A stretch of DNA of 64,000 nucleotides, from NCBI RefSeq assembly GCF_900104025.1, contig NZ_FNIQ01000002.1, positions 372,001-436,000 on the forward strand. The letters run 5' to 3'. This document shows positions 52,737-59,687 of this stretch, one piece after another. Under the pieces are notes generated by a model. That model was not told the DNA's origin. It worked only from the letters and a program-made list of their open reading frames with translations, and searched no databases. The position numbers were made by a program, and so were the translations under genes. Numbering within the stretch: position 1 is the first letter of the stretch; each line of letters starts with the position of its first letter. This DNA is from Geodermatophilus sp. DSM 45219. Its GTDB lineage: Bacteria; Actinomycetota; Actinomycetes; Mycobacteriales; Geodermatophilaceae.

Positions 52737-52955
52737 ATGCCAGACGAGGCTCGTCCTCCGGCAGGACTGAGCCGCCGAGAGATGTGGGTCTGGGGCGCGC
52801 TGATCGTGCTCGTAGGCGTGCTCAACCTGTGGTTGTTGATCAGCGGCGACGCTGGGCGGCTTGCCCTGGTGGTAGCCGTTGTCCAACTGGCGATCTTCAT
52901 CCTCCTCATCACCAGAGTCGTCCATGTCGGCCGCGACAACAGGTCCCACCGCTGA
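52737..52955 (+). CDS. Cassette gene 7: 72-residue two-helix membrane protein, unknown
   Basis: The protein has a polar start (MPDEARPPAGLSRREMW), two helices (GALIVLVGVLNLWLLISG and LALVVAVVQLAIFILLITRV) and a basic end (HVGRDNRSHR), a hairpin topology with both ends inside. ATG 52737 follows a small inverted repeat. Its stop is 8 bases before palindrome copy 8. No family is recognised; cassette gene 3 has the same size and topology. Confidence 0.55.
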   Translation: MPDEARPPAGLSRREMWVWGALIVLVGVLNLWLLISGDAGRLALVVAVVQLAIFILLITRVVHVGRDNRSHR

Positions 52956-52963
52956 GCCCAGAT

Positions 52964-52990
52964 GTTCCCGTAGTGGGCCGCTCAGAGACA
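52964..52990 (+). repeat. 27-bp palindrome copy 8
   Basis: GTTCCCGTAG (preceded by T, as if one T were inserted), TGGGCCG, CTCAGAGACA. It is the last copy I find; the following 276 bases to 53266 hold no supported gene. Confidence 0.7.
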
Positions 52991-53266
52991 AACGGCGGCT
53001 GCGGGCCCGGCCTGCATGCGGCGGCTCCCGGGTGAGCCCGCTGCTGCGGGACCGGCCGTCGGAGCAAGCGTCCGGCGCTGGTCCCATCGGAGGCTCAGGC
53101 ACGGTGGTCTGCGAAGCCCGGGGGCCGCGTCCGCGACTCGTCGATCGTCCGACGTGGGGATTCGCCGGGCGCGGCAGGGGTGGCCGCTGGTCGACCGCTC
53201 GGAGGCACCCGCGGCAGTGCCGGCGCGCATGATGCGATCAACGTCCCCGACCGAGGAGCCGCCCCC

Positions 53267-54280
53267 ATGCCCGCACCCGGGACCCCGCTGGACCAGCTCG
53301 GCTTCCTGACCATCGGCACCTTCGACCCGGCCGACCCCGGGCCGGGTCACGAGGCGACGCTGGCGATGGTCGAGCTCGGCGAGCGGCTCGGGTTCGACAG
53401 TGCCTGGCTGCGGCACCGGCACCTGCAGCACGGCATCTCCTCGCCGGTCGCCGTCCTCGCCGCGGCGACCCAGCGCACCCACCGCATCTCCCTGGGCACC
53501 GCCGTGACCCCGCTGGCGTGGGAGAACCCGCTGCGACTGGCCGAGGACCTCGCCACCGTCGACGTGCTCTCCGGCGGCCGGCTCCACCCCGGCATCAGCG
53601 TCGGCCCGCCGATGCACTGGGACGACGTCAAGGCCGCGCTCTACCCCGACACCGCCGACCGCGAGGACTTCGGCTACGGCCGGGTGGAGCGGCTGCTGCG
53701 GTTCCTGCGCGGCGAGCGGGCATCGACCTTCGCCGGCCGGGAGGGCGTCGTCGAGGAGTGGTCGGACCGGGTGCAGCCGCACTCCCCCGGCCTGGCCGGC
53801 CGCACCTGGTACGGCGGCGGCAGCCTGCGCTCGGCGCAGTGGGCCGGCGAGCACGGCCTGCAGTTCCTGACGTCGTCGGTGGTGAAGGCAGAGGAGTCGG
53901 AGGACTTCGCCGAGGTCCAGGCCTCCCACGTGCAGGCGTTCCGGGCGGCGAACCCCACCGGCCGGGTCTCGCAGGGGCTGGTCGTCATCCCCACCGACAG
54001 CGCCACGCCCGACCAGCGTCGCCGGTACGCCGCCTACGTCGCGGCCCGCACCCCGCGGACGACGTCCCCGCAGGGCCCCGCCCGGATGCTCTTCGCCCGC
54101 GACCTGCTCGGCGATTCATCGGCGATCGCCGAGCAGCTGTACGCCCACGCCGGCTTCCGGGAGGTCTCCGAGGTGGTCTTCGCGCTGCCGTTCGACTTCG
54201 CGCCGGAGGACTACGAGCAGATCCTCACCGACATCGCGACCCGCCTCGGCCCCGCACTCGGCTGGGCACCGACGACCTGA
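53267..54280 (+). CDS. LLM-class flavin-dependent oxidoreductase
   Basis: The 337-residue luciferase-like TIM-barrel protein has GFLTIGTFDPADPG at the N-terminus, FDSAWLRHRHLQHG, ISLGTAVTPLAWENPLRLAE and GGRLHPGISVGPPMHW. The acidic or EHH signature of group 1 is replaced by RHRHLQHG, so substrate and cofactor may differ from the enzyme at 29842-30870. ATG 53267 follows GAGGAG with 9-base spacing. It marks the return to high-GC backbone to the right of the array. Confidence 0.88.
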   Translation: MPAPGTPLDQLGFLTIGTFDPADPGPGHEATLAMVELGERLGFDSAWLRHRHLQHGISSPVAVLAAATQRTHRISLGTAVTPLAWENPLRLAEDLATVDVLSGGRLHPGISVGPPMHWDDVKAALYPDTADREDFGYGRVERLLRFLRGERASTFAGREGVVEEWSDRVQPHSPGLAGRTWYGGGSLRSAQWAGEHGLQFLTSSVVKAEESEDFAEVQASHVQAFRAANPTGRVSQGLVVIPTDSATPDQRRRYAAYVAARTPRTTSPQGPARMLFARDLLGDSSAIAEQLYAHAGFREVSEVVFALPFDFAPEDYEQILTDIATRLGPALGWAPTT

Positions 54281-54345
54281 GGCGCCGGCGCACGGGCGCG
54301 GCCCCCGGAGGACGCGCGACCACTCGAAGGGGTGGACTCGGGTTT

Positions 54346-54372
54346 GGGCAACCGGGTCGTGCACCATCCACC
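54346..54372 (+). promoter_or_regulatory. Possible ECF-type promoter, GGGCAACC and CATCCA elements
   Basis: GGGCAACC (54346-54353) and CATCCA (54365-54370) lie just upstream of the ECF sigma gene. AAC in the -35 is common in ECF promoters, so autoregulation is possible, but one site is weak evidence. Confidence 0.3.
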
Positions 54373-54373
54373 T

Positions 54374-54955
54374 GTGGTGACCATCACCGGAGGACCGGGC
54401 GGGCCCGGGCACGACCCGGTCCCCGGCGACCTCCTCGCCGACGTGTTCGACCGGTATGCGGGCCGAGCGCTGGCGCTGGCCCGCCGGATCGTCATCGACG
54501 ACGCCCTGGCCGAGGACGTCGTGCAGGAGGCCCTGCTCGCCTGGTGGCGCCGTCCCACGGCGTACGACCCGGCGCGCGGGGAGTTCGGGCCGTGGCTGCT
54601 CGCCCTGGTGCACCACAAGGCGGTGGACGTCGTCCGCCGCGAGGCCGCCCAGCAGCGCACCGCCGGCGCGGCCGAGAAGCTGGCCCTGCTGCAGCCGGCC
54701 CCGCCCGATCCCGCCGAGGTCGCCGCGGACCGGTCGGCGGCCGGGCACGTGCGGTCGGCGGTCACCGCCCTGCCGGCCACCCAGCGCGACGCGATCCTGC
54801 TGGCCTACTGGGGCGGGCTCACCCAGCGCGAAATCGCCCAGCACACCGGCGCTCCGCTGGGCACGGTCAAGACGCGGATGCGCAGCGGCATGCGGCGGCT
54901 GCACACGACCCTGGTCGCCGACGTCCCCCCGCCGCGGCAGCCGCCGGCGGTCTGA
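54374..54955 (+). CDS. ECF-family RNA polymerase sigma factor
   Basis: The 193-residue protein has region 2 (LLADVFDRYAGRALALAR, then DDALAEDVVQEALLAWWRR) and region 4 (ALPATQRDAILLAYWGGLTQ, REIAQHTGAPLGTVKTRM, RSGMRRL). It would direct RNA polymerase to a small stress or envelope regulon. The start is GTG 54374 or 54377; the frame is open to 54332. No anti-sigma gene follows on the same strand, so it is an orphan, unlike most ECF factors. The C-terminus is short and proline-rich. Confidence 0.88.
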   Translation: MVTITGGPGGPGHDPVPGDLLADVFDRYAGRALALARRIVIDDALAEDVVQEALLAWWRRPTAYDPARGEFGPWLLALVHHKAVDVVRREAAQQRTAGAAEKLALLQPAPPDPAEVAADRSAAGHVRSAVTALPATQRDAILLAYWGGLTQREIAQHTGAPLGTVKTRMRSGMRRLHTTLVADVPPPRQPPAV

Positions 54956-55022
54956 CGCCGACGGGCCGGCGCCGGAGGGGCGGGACCGGCCGGCACGCAC
55001 CCGGCGCGCCGGCCACGGTTTC

Positions 55023-55646
55023 TCAGGCCATCTCGGGGACGCGCAGGTGGGCCAGGGCCAGGTCGAACTCGGCGACCTCGGTGATCGTCGAGCCCATGGC
55101 CGCGCTGAACTCCTCACGGAGCGCGGCACCCTGCCCCCGGGCCCGCTCCATGGCGGCGCGGTCCTCGTAGGTCACGGCCGCCACGGCGCGCAGGCCGGCC
55201 CGGTCGACCAGCAGGCTGACGCTGCAGAAGCCGGGGAGGTCGTCGAGCCTCGGCAGCAGGCTGATTCGGAAGGCGTCGACCATCCCGTCGACCCGGCCGG
55301 CCGGGACGTCGCTCCAGATGGCCCGGACGCACGCCGCCTGCCCTGCCGGCCGGGACCGGTGCAGGACGGCGACCTCCCACTCGGCGATCTCGACGGACTC
55401 CGCGCGCAGCACCTCGTCCAGCCGCCTCCGCAACTCCCGGACGTCGTCCGCGCCGGCCCGCATCGCGTCCTCGGTGGTCCACGCGACGGTGACGATGCAC
55501 CGCCCCGCCTCGCGGTCGGCCAGCATCGACATCCCGACACAGCCGTCCAAGCGCTCCAGCCTCGGCCAGACCTCGCTCCTGGCGAAGGCGATGCCGTCGT
55601 CGACCGCGCGCGGGTCGCCGCGGACCGTGGTCGTCCTGGCGTACAT
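55023..55646 (-). CDS. Two-domain protein with tandem ABM-like (ferredoxin-fold) repeats
   Basis: The 207-residue protein consists of two similar halves: ARSEVWPRLERLDGCVGMSM with CIVTVAWTTEDAMRAG, and RISLLPRLDDLPGFCSVSLL with AVAAVTYEDRAAMERA. Both resemble the dimeric alpha/beta barrel of antibiotic biosynthesis monooxygenases, so one chain may form the whole barrel. No cofactor motif is seen, and the function is unknown. ATG 55646 follows GGAGGAGG. It is convergent with the sigma factor gene. Confidence 0.72.
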   Translation of the reverse strand: MYARTTTVRGDPRAVDDGIAFARSEVWPRLERLDGCVGMSMLADREAGRCIVTVAWTTEDAMRAGADDVRELRRRLDEVLRAESVEIAEWEVAVLHRSRPAGQAACVRAIWSDVPAGRVDGMVDAFRISLLPRLDDLPGFCSVSLLVDRAGLRAVAAVTYEDRAAMERARGQGAALREEFSAAMGSTITEVAEFDLALAHLRVPEMA

Positions 55647-55815
55647 GCCGGTCCTCCTCCCCGGCGGTGCCGAGAGGCACCGCCACGCAGGGAAATGTCC
55701 TCGTCCGCGTCGGGGTCGGCGCGGTCCGGAGAATCCCGGTCGGACCGCCGGGACCGGGTGCGGCGCGTGCGGACTCTGCGCATCCCACCGGGTACCCAGC
55801 CAGCGGCCGGCGGCC

Positions 55816-56316
55816 CTAGTCCACCGGACCGGGGCCGGGGGTGACCGGGACGTCGAGCTCCACCTCACCGGCCGTCGCGAAGGTGAAGGTGACCGGGACG
55901 GTGTCGGTGGGAGAGATCGGCGCGTTCACCCCCTCCACCTGCATCCGCACGGCCTCGCTGACCGCCTCCACCTGGCCGCCGGCCGGCAGCTCGATGCCGT
56001 CGGCGCTCGGTGCACCGGACTCGTCGAGCAGCCGGACGGACTCCGCCGCCGGTGTGCTGACACCGACGAGCCGGTCGGCGTGCTCGGCGTCGTTCGTCAG
56101 CACGCCGCGCAGCGGGACGGAGGCCCCGGCCTCGACGGTGTCCTCGGCGTCGAGGAAGACGTCGTCGAGCGACACCTGCCCCACCGTGCCGTCGACACCT
56201 GCGACGTCCGGGGTCTCCCGGGCGGTCTCCGCCTCCTGCCCGGCACCGCAGGCGCCCAGTGCCAGGACGGCGACGAACGCTGAGGCCGCCCAGCGGGCGG
56301 GTCGGAGCTGTCGCAC
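55816..56316 (-). CDS. Lipoprotein with immunoglobulin-like domain, related to 18036-18644
   Basis: The 166-residue protein has lipobox LGAC (Cys about 23) and a beta-sandwich ending VPVTFTFATAGEVELDVPVT, which aligns with the end of the lipoprotein at 18036-18644. The middle (ASVPLRGVLTNDAEHADRLV) is typical of PCu(A)C or LpqE-like secreted proteins. Only one His is present in that core and no Met-rich motif, so copper binding is not supported. It stands alone between the ABM-like protein and the GT39-like gene. Confidence 0.75.
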   Translation of the reverse strand: MRQLRPARWAASAFVAVLALGACGAGQEAETARETPDVAGVDGTVGQVSLDDVFLDAEDTVEAGASVPLRGVLTNDAEHADRLVGVSTPAAESVRLLDESGAPSADGIELPAGGQVEAVSEAVRMQVEGVNAPISPTDTVPVTFTFATAGEVELDVPVTPGPGPVD

Positions 56317-56413
56317 GGGAACTCCCTCGGGTCGCCGGGCCGCGCCGCACCCTCCCGCCGCGCGCGACCCGACACCAGGGGCGAGGGGCCCGGGCCGGTC
56401 CGGCCGCGGGACG

Positions 56414-58264
56414 TCAACGCACCGGGGCGATCTCCTCGACGGGGCTGCCCACCGCGTCGGGCAGCCACGGCCCGCCCCCGGTCCGCGCCCAGGCCTGCCC
56501 CGGCCGCAGCAGCTCCACCCGCGCCCCGCCGTCCACCGTGCGGAACGCGATCCGCCGCTCCCAGCGCCCGGCGGGGCCGTCGTCCCCCGGGACCGCCACG
56601 CCGACGGCGAGCACGCCGGCCCCCTCCAGGGGCACCGCCCCCGGCGCGGTCCCGACCGTCCAGCTCACCTCCCCGGACGGCGGCAGCGGCTGCTCCCGGG
56701 TGCGGTCCCCGGCGGTCAGGTACGCGACGGCGTCGGGCCGGCCGGCCGGGGCGGTCAGCCGCAGCCGCAGCGTGACCTGCGGCCCGGCGTCCACCTGCAA
56801 CGGCTCGACGACCGGCGGGGCGTCGGCGTCCTCGGACAGCCGGTGCAGCGACCGGCCGGGGAACCGCTCGGCCAGCGCCAGGTCGGCCCCGCCGCGCTGC
56901 TCGGCGTAGAGCACCGGCTGCCGCAGCGACGGGTCGTTCTCCAGGAACGGCGTGCTGCTGACGAAGCCCAGGTCCCCGCGCCGCGGCAGGAACAGCAGCG
57001 CGTCGTCCAGATCCGCGTCGGCCACCACCTGCTGCACCGCCCGGTACTGCCCGCTCACCGCCCGGTGCCCGGCGACCGGGCCGGGCACGGCCAGCGCGGT
57101 GAGCACGGCCATGACGACGACGAGGCCGGCGGCCGCCGGCCGGTTGCGGCGTGCCACCCGCACCAGACCCGCCGCCCCGAGCACGACCAGCGGGACGACG
57201 ACCGGCAGCCAGTAGAACGGTCCGAACAGCGCCAGCCCGTCCCACTGCGTGCTCATCGCCCACGGTCCCCAGAACGGCAGGTAGCCCAGCGGGACGACGA
57301 CGGCCAGGGCCGCGACCGCCCACCGCCCGGGGCCGCGGCTCCGCAGCAGGCCGAGGACGGCGAGCGCCACCAGCACCAGCCCGCCGGCCACCCAGCCCGG
57401 CGTCCCGACCAGGTTCGTCAGCAGGCCGGCCACCCCGTCGGCGGGGGTGAACTCCACCGTGTACTCCGGGAAGACGCCGCGCTCGCCGAAGCCGAAGGTG
57501 TCCTGCGGGCCGGTCACGGTGAACGGCAGCCGGAGCGGCCCGCCGACGACGGCCGCGTTGTAGACCAGCGTCAGCGCCAGCACGGGGAGTGCCCCGGCGG
57601 CGACCCGCCAGACGACCCCGACCCGGGACAGCCCGCCGCGGTCGCGCGCCAGCAGCACGGCCAGGCCGAACGGCGCGACGGTGAGCAGCGCGTCGAAGGG
57701 CCGGGCGAAGGCCGCCACGCCGGCCACGGCGCCGGCGAGCACCAGCCGCGGCGTCGAGCCGAGCCGCGCGCCCGACAGCAGCAGGACGGCGGCCCCCAGC
57801 CCCAGCGCGAGCGCGGACAGGTAGGGCAGGTACGTGCCGCTCTGCACCAGCACCACCGGCGACAGCGCGAACAGCGCACCGGCGGTGAGCGCGGCGACGC
57901 GGTCGCGCAGCACCTCGGCGGCCAGCAGGGCGACCAGCACGGCCGCGGCCGCGGCACTGACCGCCAGCGCCGCCCGCGGCGACCCGGTGAGCCAGTCGCC
58001 GGCCGCGATGACCGCCGGCCAGGGCGGGGCGTACTTCAGCACGATGCGGTCGCCGACCACCGCCGACGCCCAGGGCCGGAAGGCGTCGTGGTCGGCCGGG
58101 AGGGTCACCGCGCCGGTCTGCAGCAGCCGCGCCAACGCGACGTAGACGGAGTCGTCGCGGTTGAGCGAGTAGAGCGGGAACAGCGCCAGGTTGGTGAGCA
58201 CCGCCGCCGCACCGGCCACCAGCGCCAGGAGGACGAGGGCCGCCCGCCACCTCGCCGCCGTCAT
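56414..58264 (-). CDS. GT39-like polytopic membrane glycosyltransferase
   Basis: The 616-residue protein has about eleven helices and an extracytoplasmic C-terminal domain (about 430-616). The first loop holds NRDDSVYVALARLLQTG, the acidic motif of GT-C enzymes, followed by DHDAFRPWASAVVGDRIVLK here given in part (DHDAFRPW). GT39/GT83-type enzymes transfer sugars from polyprenyl phosphates to lipids or proteins outside the membrane. ATG 58264 lies 8 bases after TACACT (minus strand); the much longer open frame upstream is antisense to other genes. It could mannosylate Pro/Thr-rich proteins, but nothing shows the acceptor. Confidence 0.82.
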   Translation of the reverse strand: MTAARWRAALVLLALVAGAAAVLTNLALFPLYSLNRDDSVYVALARLLQTGAVTLPADHDAFRPWASAVVGDRIVLKYAPPWPAVIAAGDWLTGSPRAALAVSAAAAAVLVALLAAEVLRDRVAALTAGALFALSPVVLVQSGTYLPYLSALALGLGAAVLLLSGARLGSTPRLVLAGAVAGVAAFARPFDALLTVAPFGLAVLLARDRGGLSRVGVVWRVAAGALPVLALTLVYNAAVVGGPLRLPFTVTGPQDTFGFGERGVFPEYTVEFTPADGVAGLLTNLVGTPGWVAGGLVLVALAVLGLLRSRGPGRWAVAALAVVVPLGYLPFWGPWAMSTQWDGLALFGPFYWLPVVVPLVVLGAAGLVRVARRNRPAAAGLVVVMAVLTALAVPGPVAGHRAVSGQYRAVQQVVADADLDDALLFLPRRGDLGFVSSTPFLENDPSLRQPVLYAEQRGGADLALAERFPGRSLHRLSEDADAPPVVEPLQVDAGPQVTLRLRLTAPAGRPDAVAYLTAGDRTREQPLPPSGEVSWTVGTAPGAVPLEGAGVLAVGVAVPGDDGPAGRWERRIAFRTVDGGARVELLRPGQAWARTGGGPWLPDAVGSPVEEIAPVR

Positions 58265-58272
58265 CCCGCGCG

Positions 58273-58278
58273 AGTGTA
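58273..58278 (-). promoter_or_regulatory. TACACT -10 hexamer before the GT39-like gene
   Basis: TACACT on the minus strand lies 8 bases before ATG 58264; no ribosome site is visible. Confidence 0.4.
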
Positions 58279-58337
58279 GGGCGGCCCCGTCCCGGGGCCC
58301 GCTCCGAACGTGCGAAAGGTGGCGAGGACCGGGTCCT

Positions 58338-59048
58338 TCACCGGTGCGCGGCAGCCGCGGCCAGCAGGCCCAGCGAGTTCGTCGCCAGGTGCAGCAGCGC
58401 CGGGGCGGCCAGGCTGCCGCTGCGCAGCCGCAGCTCCGCGAACAGGACGCCGGCGGCCGCGGTGCCCAGGCAGGCCAGCAGGACGGCCCCGGCGCGCGAC
58501 AGCGGCCCGCCGGCCAGGTCGTTGGCCGCGAGCGCGCCGAGCGTGGGCCGCACGTGCCAGAGCCCGAAGACGGCGGCGGAGACCCCGACCGCACCGGCCC
58601 GCGGGAGCAACCGGGACAGCGCGGCCAGCAGCACCCCGCGGAAGGCGACCTCCTCCCACAGGACGGTGCCGAGCGGGATCCGCACCAGCACCTGACCGGC
58701 GAGCTCCCCGCCGCCGAGGCCGGCCACCCGGGCGTCGGCGAGCAGCGGCCGGAGGGCGGGGACCGCCAGCGCCGTCCCGTAGCCGGCCGCGACGACCGCC
58801 GCACAGGCCCCGCCCCACCGCACCCCCGCCGCGAGGCGCCGGCGGTCGAGCCCCAGCTCGGCCCACGACAGCCCGGCGGCGCGGGCGGCCGCGAGCAGCA
58901 CCCCCGCCGCCGCGACGTCGGCCACGACGTAGGACCCGGGCCGGCCCGGCAGCCGGTGGACCACCAGGTTGTTCCAGGCGAGCAGCACCGGCAGCAGCGC
59001 CCCGGTGAGGAGCAGCACCCGCCTGCGGTCGGCTGCGCCAGCATGCAC
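58338..59048 (-). CDS. CPBP-family intramembrane metalloprotease
   Basis: The 236-residue membrane protein has about seven helices and the Abi/CAAX protease motifs: EEVAFRGVLLAAL (Glu-Glu-x3-Arg), FGLWHVRP (second motif His) and LLHLATNSLG (third motif His/Asn). Bacterial members process membrane peptides, and some give bacteriocin immunity. ATG 59048 leaves only two bases to the divergent GTG 59051, so the true start of one of the two genes may be further in. Confidence 0.9.
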   Translation of the reverse strand: MHAGAADRRRVLLLTGALLPVLLAWNNLVVHRLPGRPGSYVVADVAAAGVLLAAARAAGLSWAELGLDRRRLAAGVRWGGACAAVVAAGYGTALAVPALRPLLADARVAGLGGGELAGQVLVRIPLGTVLWEEVAFRGVLLAALSRLLPRAGAVGVSAAVFGLWHVRPTLGALAANDLAGGPLSRAGAVLLACLGTAAAGVLFAELRLRSGSLAAPALLHLATNSLGLLAAAAAHR

Positions 59049-59050
59049 GG

Positions 59051-59437
59051 GTGGGGTGTTCCCGGGGACGACGCCGGCTCACCTGCGTGGTGGCAGCCCT
59101 CGCCTGCGCGACCGCGGTCGCCGTCTCGGGCGAGCTCTCCGCGGGCGCCCTTCTGGCCGTGACGGCCGCCGGTCTCGTCGTCGCCGCGGTCGGGTTGGTC
59201 CGGCGCGCCGGTGCCGAGGCCCCCCGGGTCGGCCGGCGCGGCCTGCCGTGGCTCGGCTGGCTGGCGGCCGCCGTCGTCTGGGAGCTGGCCACCCTCGCCG
59301 ACGACGACCTGCCGACGCTCAGCGACCTGGCCGACCCGGTCCTCGCCTCCCCGGTCGCGCGCGGTGCGGCGACGCTCGGCTGGCTGGCGGCCGGCGCCTG
59401 GCTGGTCGGCCGTCCCGGCCCGCGGCGGCCCGGGTGA
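59051..59437 (+). CDS. Small membrane protein, unknown
   Basis: Up to 128 residues with three helices (LTCVVAALACATAVAVSG region, SAGALLAVTAAGLVVAAVGL, and one near the C-terminus GWLAAGAWLVG). The N-terminus is basic (RGRRR). GTG 59051 is almost abutting the divergent protease gene; GTG 59084 or 59087 would give about 117 residues and leave room for a promoter. Its stop overlaps the next GTG, so the two small membrane proteins are coupled. Confidence 0.55.
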   Translation: MGCSRGRRRLTCVVAALACATAVAVSGELSAGALLAVTAAGLVVAAVGLVRRAGAEAPRVGRRGLPWLGWLAAAVVWELATLADDDLPTLSDLADPVLASPVARGAATLGWLAAGAWLVGRPGPRRPG

Positions 59438-59610
59438 CCGGGTTCGCGGCGCTGCTGGTCGCCGCCCTCGTCCTGGAGGTCGCCGCCCGACGCGGAGCCG
59501 GGCCAGCGACGGCCGCGGAGGCGGTGGCGGCCGCCCTGCGCTCCACCCCGGGCCGCGTCGTCGTCCTGCTGGCGTGGCTGTGGCTCGGCGTGCACTTCCT
59601 GGCCCGCTGA
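59434..59610 (+). CDS. DUF6186-like small membrane protein
   Basis: The 58-residue protein has a helix at each end (FAALLVAALVLEVAARR and VVVLLAWLWLGVHFLAR) and a polar middle. The ending WLWLGVHFLAR and overall size fit the DUF6186 family of actinobacteria, whose role is unknown. GTG 59434 overlaps the previous stop by four bases. Confidence 0.65.
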   Translation: MTGFAALLVAALVLEVAARRGAGPATAAEAVAAALRSTPGRVVVLLAWLWLGVHFLAR

Positions 59611-59687
59611 CGCCGCGTCGACGACTCGGGGCCCGACCGGCCGGGTAGGGGCCGCGCGGTCCGTCCGTCCCGCCCCTGGAGGTCGCC

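Larger units (their letters stand above)
47659..52990. repeat. Cassette-like array: eight direct copies of a 27-bp palindrome separating single small genes
   Basis: Copies start at 47659, 48148, 49204, 50675, 51430, 52158, 52592 and 52964. The consensus is TGTCCC-n3-G, then TGGGCCG, then CT-n2-GGGACA; the asymmetric centre shows all copies read the same way. Each interval holds one gene, in order minus, minus, plus (with an IS behind it), plus, minus, minus, plus. Interval lengths are 489, 1056, 1471 (about 419 without the IS and its duplicated target), 755, 728, 434 and 372 bases. The genes share no family, and DNA here is visibly less GC-rich than the flanks. No integrase lies in the window. 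Confidence 0.8.

Noticed and set aside
47659-52990. A classical integron
   Set aside because: No intI-like gene, attI or GTTRRRY/RYYYAAC core is visible, and gene orientation is mixed; I describe the region only as cassette-like.
53000-53266. Possible gene to the right of the array
   Set aside because: Frames here are short, lack starts with ribosome sites and have shadow-like composition.
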